Shown here in pieces: positions 59,770-64,000 of a DNA stretch of 64,000 nucleotides (its first letter is position 1; every line of letters begins with the position of its first letter). The notes under the pieces were generated by a model. The model did no database searches, was not told the DNA's origin, and worked only from the letters and a program-made list of their open reading frames with translations. This stretch comes from Candidatus Litorirhabdus singularis (GTDB lineage Bacteria; Pseudomonadota; Gammaproteobacteria; Pseudomonadales; Halieaceae). The stretch is from positions 620,001 to 684,000 of the forward strand of contig NZ_SHNN01000002.1 in assembly GCF_026262625.1 (NCBI RefSeq). Reading direction: 5' to 3'. Position numbers and translations under genes: made by a program.

Positions 59770-60890
59770 TGTCCGCCATTGTTATCAGCGGTACCGGGCT
59801 TTTCACGCCTGAGCAGTCCATTAGTAATGCGGAGCTAGTCGAATCCTTCAACACTTGGGTTGATAGCGCTAACAGTGCCAACGCCATCGCAATAAATGCC
59901 GGTGAGCAGGAGCCGCTGCAGCACTCCAGCGTCGAGTTTATTGAAAAAGCATCCGGTATCAAAAGCCGCTATGTGATCGATAAGACCGGTATTCTCGATC
60001 CTGAGCGCATGGCACCACGTATTCCCGAGAGGCCCAATACTGAACCCTCTTTGCAGTGCGAAATTGGTGTCGCGGCAGCCCGTCAAGCCTTGTCTATGGC
60101 CGGCAAAACCCCACAGGACGTTGATGCCGTGCTGGTCGCCTGTTCTAACCTGCAACGCGCCTACCCGGCTATGGCAGTGGAACTGCAAGCGGCATTGGGT
60201 ATTGAAGGCTGGGGCTATGACATGAACGTTGCCTGCTCCTCGGCCACATTCGCGCTGCAACAAGCACGCGATAGCATCGCTAACGGCAGCGCTCGCTGCG
60301 TGCTCATAATCAACCCTGAAATTTGTAGCGGCCACTTGAATTTTCGCGATCGCGATGCTCACTTTATCTTTGGTGATGTGTGCACAGCCATGGTCGTGGA
60401 GAGCGCAGAAACCGCGACCTCCGAATCCCAGTTCGAGATACTGGGAGCACGTTTGCAGACCTCCTTCTCCAACAATATCCGCAACAATTTCGGCTTTCTT
60501 AATCGTGCAGACGAAACCGGCGCGGGTCAGCCCGACAAGCTATTTGTGCAAAATGGTCGCAAGGTCTTCAAGGAAGTCTGTCCCATGGTCGCCGAGCAGA
60601 TAGTTGCGCATTTGGAGAGCCTGGAACTGACACCGGAGCAGCTCAAGCGTATGTGGCTACACCAAGCCAACCTGAGTATGAATCAATTGATAGGCAAGCG
60701 AGTGCTCGGCCGCGAGGCCAGCGCTGCTGAGGCCCCGACTATCCTCGATGAATATGCCAACACTAGCTCCGCGGGGTCCGTCATCGCCTTTCATAAGTAC
60801 AACGATGACTTTGCTTCCGGTGATCTCGGCGTATTGTGCTCCTTCGGCGCCGGCTACAGCATCGGCAGTATCGTTCTGCGTAAGGTCTAG
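59769..60890 (+). CDS. beta-ketoacyl-ACP synthase III-family protein
   Basis: A 373-residue KAS III/FabH-fold enzyme. The Cys-His-Asn triad is visible in [24 protein letters not shown] and [10 protein letters not shown]. It is longer than standard FabH (~320) and has a distinct N terminus, similar to the Pseudomonas PA3286-like branch that condenses medium-chain acyl-CoA with malonyl-ACP. The ATG shares a base with the gltA stop, an unusual pairing of a TCA and a fatty-acid gene. Confidence 0.83.
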   Translation: MSAIVISGTGLFTPEQSISNAELVESFNTWVDSANSANAIAINAGEQEPLQHSSVEFIEKASGIKSRYVIDKTGILDPERMAPRIPERPNTEPSLQCEIGVAAARQALSMAGKTPQDVDAVLVACSNLQRAYPAMAVELQAALGIEGWGYDMNVACSSATFALQQARDSIANGSARCVLIINPEICSGHLNFRDRDAHFIFGDVCTAMVVESAETATSESQFEILGARLQTSFSNNIRNNFGFLNRADETGAGQPDKLFVQNGRKVFKEVCPMVAEQIVAHLESLELTPEQLKRMWLHQANLSMNQLIGKRVLGREASAAEAPTILDEYANTSSAGSVIAFHKYNDDFASGDLGVLCSFGAGYSIGSIVLRKV

Positions 60891-60902
60891 CCCGCTGGGG
60901 CC

Positions 60903-61955
60903 TCAGCCGAGGTCATCCAGCGCGTCCAGCAAACACTGACACTCCTCACGGGTGCCCACGGTAATCCGCAGAAACTCATCGATGCGCGGTTTGGCAAAAT
61001 GCCGCACCAACACGCCGCGCTCCCGCAGCTGAGCGAATACTTTGGCGGCGTCACCGTGGTCAGGTCGCGCAAACAAGAAATTGGCCGCCGACGGCAACAC
61101 CCCAAATCCCCTGTCCCTCAGTTCAGCCGCTAGCCACTCACGCAGTTCAATCAGCCGCTGACAACTATCATTAAACCAGCCCACGTCTTCCAGAGCCGCA
61201 ATGGCGCCAGCTTGCGCGAGTCGATCCAACGGATAAGAATTGAAGCTGTCTTTGACTCGCTGCAACCCCTCAATCAACGCAGCATCTCCAAACGCCGCAC
61301 CAACCCGCAGTCCCGCTAGCCCGCGTGACTTGGACAAGGTCTGCACGACCAGCAAATTACTGAATTTGTGGATCAACGGAACGACACTTTCACCACCGAA
61401 ATCAACGTAGGCCTCATCGACCACAACGACAGTGTCAGGGTTCGCTGCCAACAGACTGGCAATAGCCGCAGCACCAACAACTACCCCCGTGGGGGCGTTA
61501 GGATTTGCAAAAATGATACCGCCATTGGGACGCTGGTAATCCTCCAGTTGCACGGCAAAGTCATCATCCAGTGGCACCGTCTCGTAGTCGAGACCAAATA
61601 ACGCCGCATAGACCGGATAAAAACTGTAAGAGATATCCGGAAACAAAAGCGGGCGCCGGGGCTGAAACAGCGCCCGAAATACATGCGCCAACACCTCATC
61701 AGAGCCATTACCGACGAATACCTCGGCGCTGGAAACTCCAGCGACCTTGGCCAGTGCGGCTCTCAGGTCAACGCTCTCCGGGTCAGGATACAGGCGCAGG
61801 CTCTCGTTGTTAGCTCCACCAATAGCTTCCAGAGCGCGCGAAGACGGCGCCCATGGTAATTCATTAGTGTTAAGCTTGGTGAGCTGGGCCTTTGGCTGCT
61901 CACCCGGCACATAGGGAGAAAGGGAGGCCACCAGCGGGCTCCAGAAACGGGACAT
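60903..61955 (-). CDS. hisC: histidinol-phosphate aminotransferase
   Basis: A 350-residue fold-type I PLP aminotransferase for histidine biosynthesis. The start SPYVPGEQP, the NPNAPTG block, the DEAYVDFGG and the PLP-lysine segment [14 protein letters not shown] are all present. ATG 61955 has AGGAG seven bases upstream. It stands alone, without other his genes; a wider substrate range is possible. Confidence 0.92.
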   Translation of the reverse strand: MSRFWSPLVASLSPYVPGEQPKAQLTKLNTNELPWAPSSRALEAIGGANNESLRLYPDPESVDLRAALAKVAGVSSAEVFVGNGSDEVLAHVFRALFQPRRPLLFPDISYSFYPVYAALFGLDYETVPLDDDFAVQLEDYQRPNGGIIFANPNAPTGVVVGAAAIASLLAANPDTVVVVDEAYVDFGGESVVPLIHKFSNLLVVQTLSKSRGLAGLRVGAAFGDAALIEGLQRVKDSFNSYPLDRLAQAGAIAALEDVGWFNDSCQRLIELREWLAAELRDRGFGVLPSAANFLFARPDHGDAAKVFAQLRERGVLVRHFAKPRIDEFLRITVGTREECQCLLDALDDLG

Positions 61956-62097
61956 CGAACAACTCCTGCGGAAACGAACAAACATTTTACTCAATAATGG
62001 CTAAACTTACCCGTTTGAGATGTATTCACACTATACGGCCATATTCATCCTGAAAAAGAATTTCTATAATAAGCAACCAAATCGAGGAATCTACGCC

Positions 62098-62778
62098 ATG
62101 CCCCCCAGAAATCCATTTGCCAATCTGTTTGTCGAGTCACCTATGCGGCCACTGCAGGATCATATGGACCGCGTCTACGAGACCACTGCCGCTTTAGTCC
62201 CCTTCCTTCAGGCTGCGCAAGCCGGAGACTGGAAGCTCGCCCGGGTAGAGCAGAAGAAGATTGTGAAGTTGGAACATGTTGCCGACAAACAGAAGCGGTC
62301 CGTGCGCACTCATTTACCAAAAAGCCTGTTCATGCCCGTATCACGCTCAGATTTACTCGAACTGGTCAGTGTACAGGACCATATTGCCAATGCCGCCAAG
62401 GACGTTTCGGGACTCATGTTGGGAAGAAAAATGCGTTTCCCGGAGGAGATCGCGGAAGATTTCATTGCCTATGCGAAGGCGAACATAGACACCGCGAAAC
62501 AGGCAATGAAGGCGGTTAAGCGCCTCGATCATGTGCTCGAGCTTGGTTTCAGCAAACGCGAATTGCAAAGCGTCGAGAAAGAGGTTGCAGAAATAGAACA
62601 TCTGGAACACCTCACCGACAAACTGCAGATTAAACTCCGCGCCAAGCTGCACACTATCGAAGAAAACTTGAATGCGGTCGATGTCATGTTCCTCTACCGC
62701 ATTATTGACAGCCTGGCGAAAATTTCAGATCACGCAGAGAAGGTCGGCAGTCGTCTGCAGATAGTCGTCGCAGTTTGA
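62098..62778 (+). CDS. DUF47/TIGR00153-family protein
   Basis: A 226-residue PhoU-like helical protein (DUF47). It starts MPPRNPFANLFVESPMRPLQ and contains the conserved VEQKKIVKLEHVADKQKRSV and MFLYRIIDSLAKISDHAEKVG. Such genes normally sit beside a Pit phosphate transporter; here none is adjacent, and phoU converges from the other side. ATG 62098 has GAGGA nine bases upstream; an in-frame longer reading to 62020 has no family character. Confidence 0.88.
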   Translation: MPPRNPFANLFVESPMRPLQDHMDRVYETTAALVPFLQAAQAGDWKLARVEQKKIVKLEHVADKQKRSVRTHLPKSLFMPVSRSDLLELVSVQDHIANAAKDVSGLMLGRKMRFPEEIAEDFIAYAKANIDTAKQAMKAVKRLDHVLELGFSKRELQSVEKEVAEIEHLEHLTDKLQIKLRAKLHTIEENLNAVDVMFLYRIIDSLAKISDHAEKVGSRLQIVVAV

Positions 62779-62858
62779 TCCCGGCCCGACATTAGCTGCA
62801 GGCACAAACCGCCTGCGGTCTCGTCAAGTTGATTGAGACAGTGGGCACTCGCAGGCGC

Positions 62859-63578
62859 CTACTTCTCTTCAAGTTGAGCGATCAGATCGCTAATTTCAAG
62901 GTGGCGCACGTCCAAACCCTTGACCAGATAGATAACGTATTCAGCAATATTACAGGCGTGATCACCGACGCGCTCCAGAGCACGTAAAGCCCACATTTCC
63001 TTTAAAACAGAGCCAATAACGCGAGGGTCTTCGACCATATAGGTCATCAGGGAGCGCATCGCACTGCCATACTCCTTGTCGACCTGGCTGTCTTCCTTAG
63101 CAACTTGTATCGCCATATCCACATCCAGTCGGGCGAAGGCATCCAGCGCATCGTGAACCATTCCGGCGACATGGTTACCAATATGCCGCAATTCTACGTA
63201 GCCACTGGGAGAAGCACCCTCCTCACACAGTGTGATCGATTGCCGCGCGATCTTGGCAGCTTCATCACCAATTCGTTCGAGGTCGGATATAGCTTTGCTA
63301 ATCGCTAGTACCAGCCGCAGATCACTTGCGGTGGGCTGGCGGCGCGCGAGAATACGCGAACAATCATCATCTATCTCCACTTCCAGCATGTTGACGTCAT
63401 GATCACGACTGACCACTCGCTCGGCCTGATCAGGGTCCTTTTCCACCAGCGAGTGGACCGCGGAGCTAACCTGCTGCTCAACCATACCGCCCATTTCCAA
63501 CATGCGAGCTTTAATCTCTTCCAACTCATGATCAAACTGAGCCGAGATATGTTGAGTGTTACTGTCGTGAGTGACCAT
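62859..63578 (-). CDS. phoU: phosphate-signalling protein PhoU
   Basis: A 239-residue PhoU with two helical repeats. The metal-binding E(x)3D(x)3 type motifs appear as SDLERIGDEAAKIA and ALERVGDHACNIAEYV. PhoU, with PstSCAB, damps the PhoR-PhoB response when phosphate is plentiful. It lies 14 bases after pstB. Confidence 0.96.
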   Translation of the reverse strand: MVTHDSNTQHISAQFDHELEEIKARMLEMGGMVEQQVSSAVHSLVEKDPDQAERVVSRDHDVNMLEVEIDDDCSRILARRQPTASDLRLVLAISKAISDLERIGDEAAKIARQSITLCEEGASPSGYVELRHIGNHVAGMVHDALDAFARLDVDMAIQVAKEDSQVDKEYGSAMRSLMTYMVEDPRVIGSVLKEMWALRALERVGDHACNIAEYVIYLVKGLDVRHLEISDLIAQLEEK

Positions 63579-63592
63579 GTTGCGACTCCCCT

Positions 63593-64000
63593 CTAACCGT
63601 AGCGTCCAGTGATATAATCTTCAGTCTGTTTCTTGCCCGGATTGGTAAACAGCTGATCCGTTGAATCATACTCAATCAGCTTACCCATATACATAAAGGC
63701 AGTCATATCAGAGACTCGCGCCGCCTGCTGCATATTGTGCGTCACAATAACGATGGTATAGCGAGACTTGAGCTCATAAATAAGCTCTTCAATCTTCAAA
63801 GTACTGATAGGGTCAAGCGCCGAAGCCGGCTCATCCAATAAGACAACCTCAGGTTCTACCGCTATGGTGCGGGCAATGACCAGCCGCTGCTGCTGACCAC
63901 CGGATAAACCCAGTGCGCTGTCACCCAGCCGGTCTTTAACCTCATCCCATAACGCAGCCGCCTTTAGCGACTTTTCCACGGCCTCATCCAGCACGCGCTT
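63593..64000 (-). CDS. pstB: phosphate ABC transporter ATP-binding protein (partial)
   Basis: The last 135 codons of PstB; the 5' part, including Walker A, is beyond the window. The signature [16 protein letters not shown], Walker [15 protein letters not shown]-loop VTHNMQQA and C-terminal [11 protein letters not shown] are diagnostic. It forms the ATPase of the high-affinity phosphate importer and is followed by phoU. Confidence 0.96.
   Translation of the reverse strand, partial: KRVLDEAVEKSLKAAALWDEVKDRLGDSALGLSGGQQQRLVIARTIAVEPEVVLLDEPASALDPISTLKIEELIYELKSRYTIVIVTHNMQQAARVSDMTAFMYMGKLIEYDSTDQLFTNPGKKQTEDYITGRYG

Noticed and set aside
62065-62070. TATAAT before the DUF47 gene
   Set aside because: No acceptable -35 at 15-19 bases; too weak to list as a promoter.
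62796-62820. GCAGGC/GCCTGC inverted repeat between the DUF47 gene and phoU
   Set aside because: Short stem and no T-run on either strand, so not supported as a terminator.

Overview
The window looks like a chromosomal core region of a gammaproteobacterium. I infer a marine relative of Pseudomonas, in the Cellvibrionales/OM60-like range. The basis is the Na+-translocating NADH:quinone reductase, the Pseudomonas-like order gap - mfd - csiV - MTI phosphorylase - lexA - topA, and the order gltA // sdhCDAB-sucAB-lpd-sucCD. Coding density is very high, many neighbouring genes overlap by 1 or 4 bases, and no gene-free stretch exceeds 300 bases. I saw no insertion sequence, prophage or CRISPR array. 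Accessory-like sequence is confined to one tRNA locus near 31.7-32.1 kb.

Layout. 1-3.7 kb: nqrABCD on the minus strand (nqrD cut by the window edge). 3.9-12.3 kb: a long-form GAPDH, mfd, csiV, a methylthioinosine-type phosphorylase, a small acidic protein with a structured leader, and lexA with two SOS boxes. 12.3-19.5 kb: topA, a universal stress protein, a glutaredoxin-like protein overlapping amtB, an IclR regulator and a SpoU RNA methyltransferase. 19.5-28 kb (minus): dnaX-ybaB-recR-rnd-ycgL-ycgN followed by a membrane protein/VWA/MoxR/VWA cluster. dnaX carries a complete programmed -1 frameshift signal. 28.0-28.3 kb: 4.5S RNA directly behind tRNA-Ser(GGA).

28.4-32.7 kb: a 55-residue small ORF, queF, an ABC-2 exporter pair, a PA2817-type protein, tRNA-Glu, a rearranged tRNA-Gly locus with repeats and duplicated terminators, and msrB. 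32.7-38.3 kb: an overlapping minus-strand series yheU-tusA-epmC-exonuclease-pdxB-NAD kinase-like-methyltransferase. 38.4-47.1 kb: a two-ACT-domain regulator, a small membrane protein, an MFS transporter, aroC, prmB, folE, a DUF4892 protein, sixA, gpsA, and htpG behind a textbook sigma-32 promoter.

47.2-59.8 kb: the oxidative TCA block. sdhCDAB-sucAB-lpdA-sucCD runs on the minus strand to a strong terminator, and gltA is divergent from it; the two promoters lie back to back. 59.8-64 kb: a KAS III-like synthase coupled to gltA, hisC, a DUF47 protein, phoU and the end of pstB. Together the genes cover sodium-linked respiration, the TCA cycle, DNA replication and repair, translation quality and phosphate control. 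The most notable non-coding signals are the dnaX frameshift cassette, the degenerate tRNA-Gly array, the sigma-32 promoter and the possible alternative hairpins before the gene at 10987.
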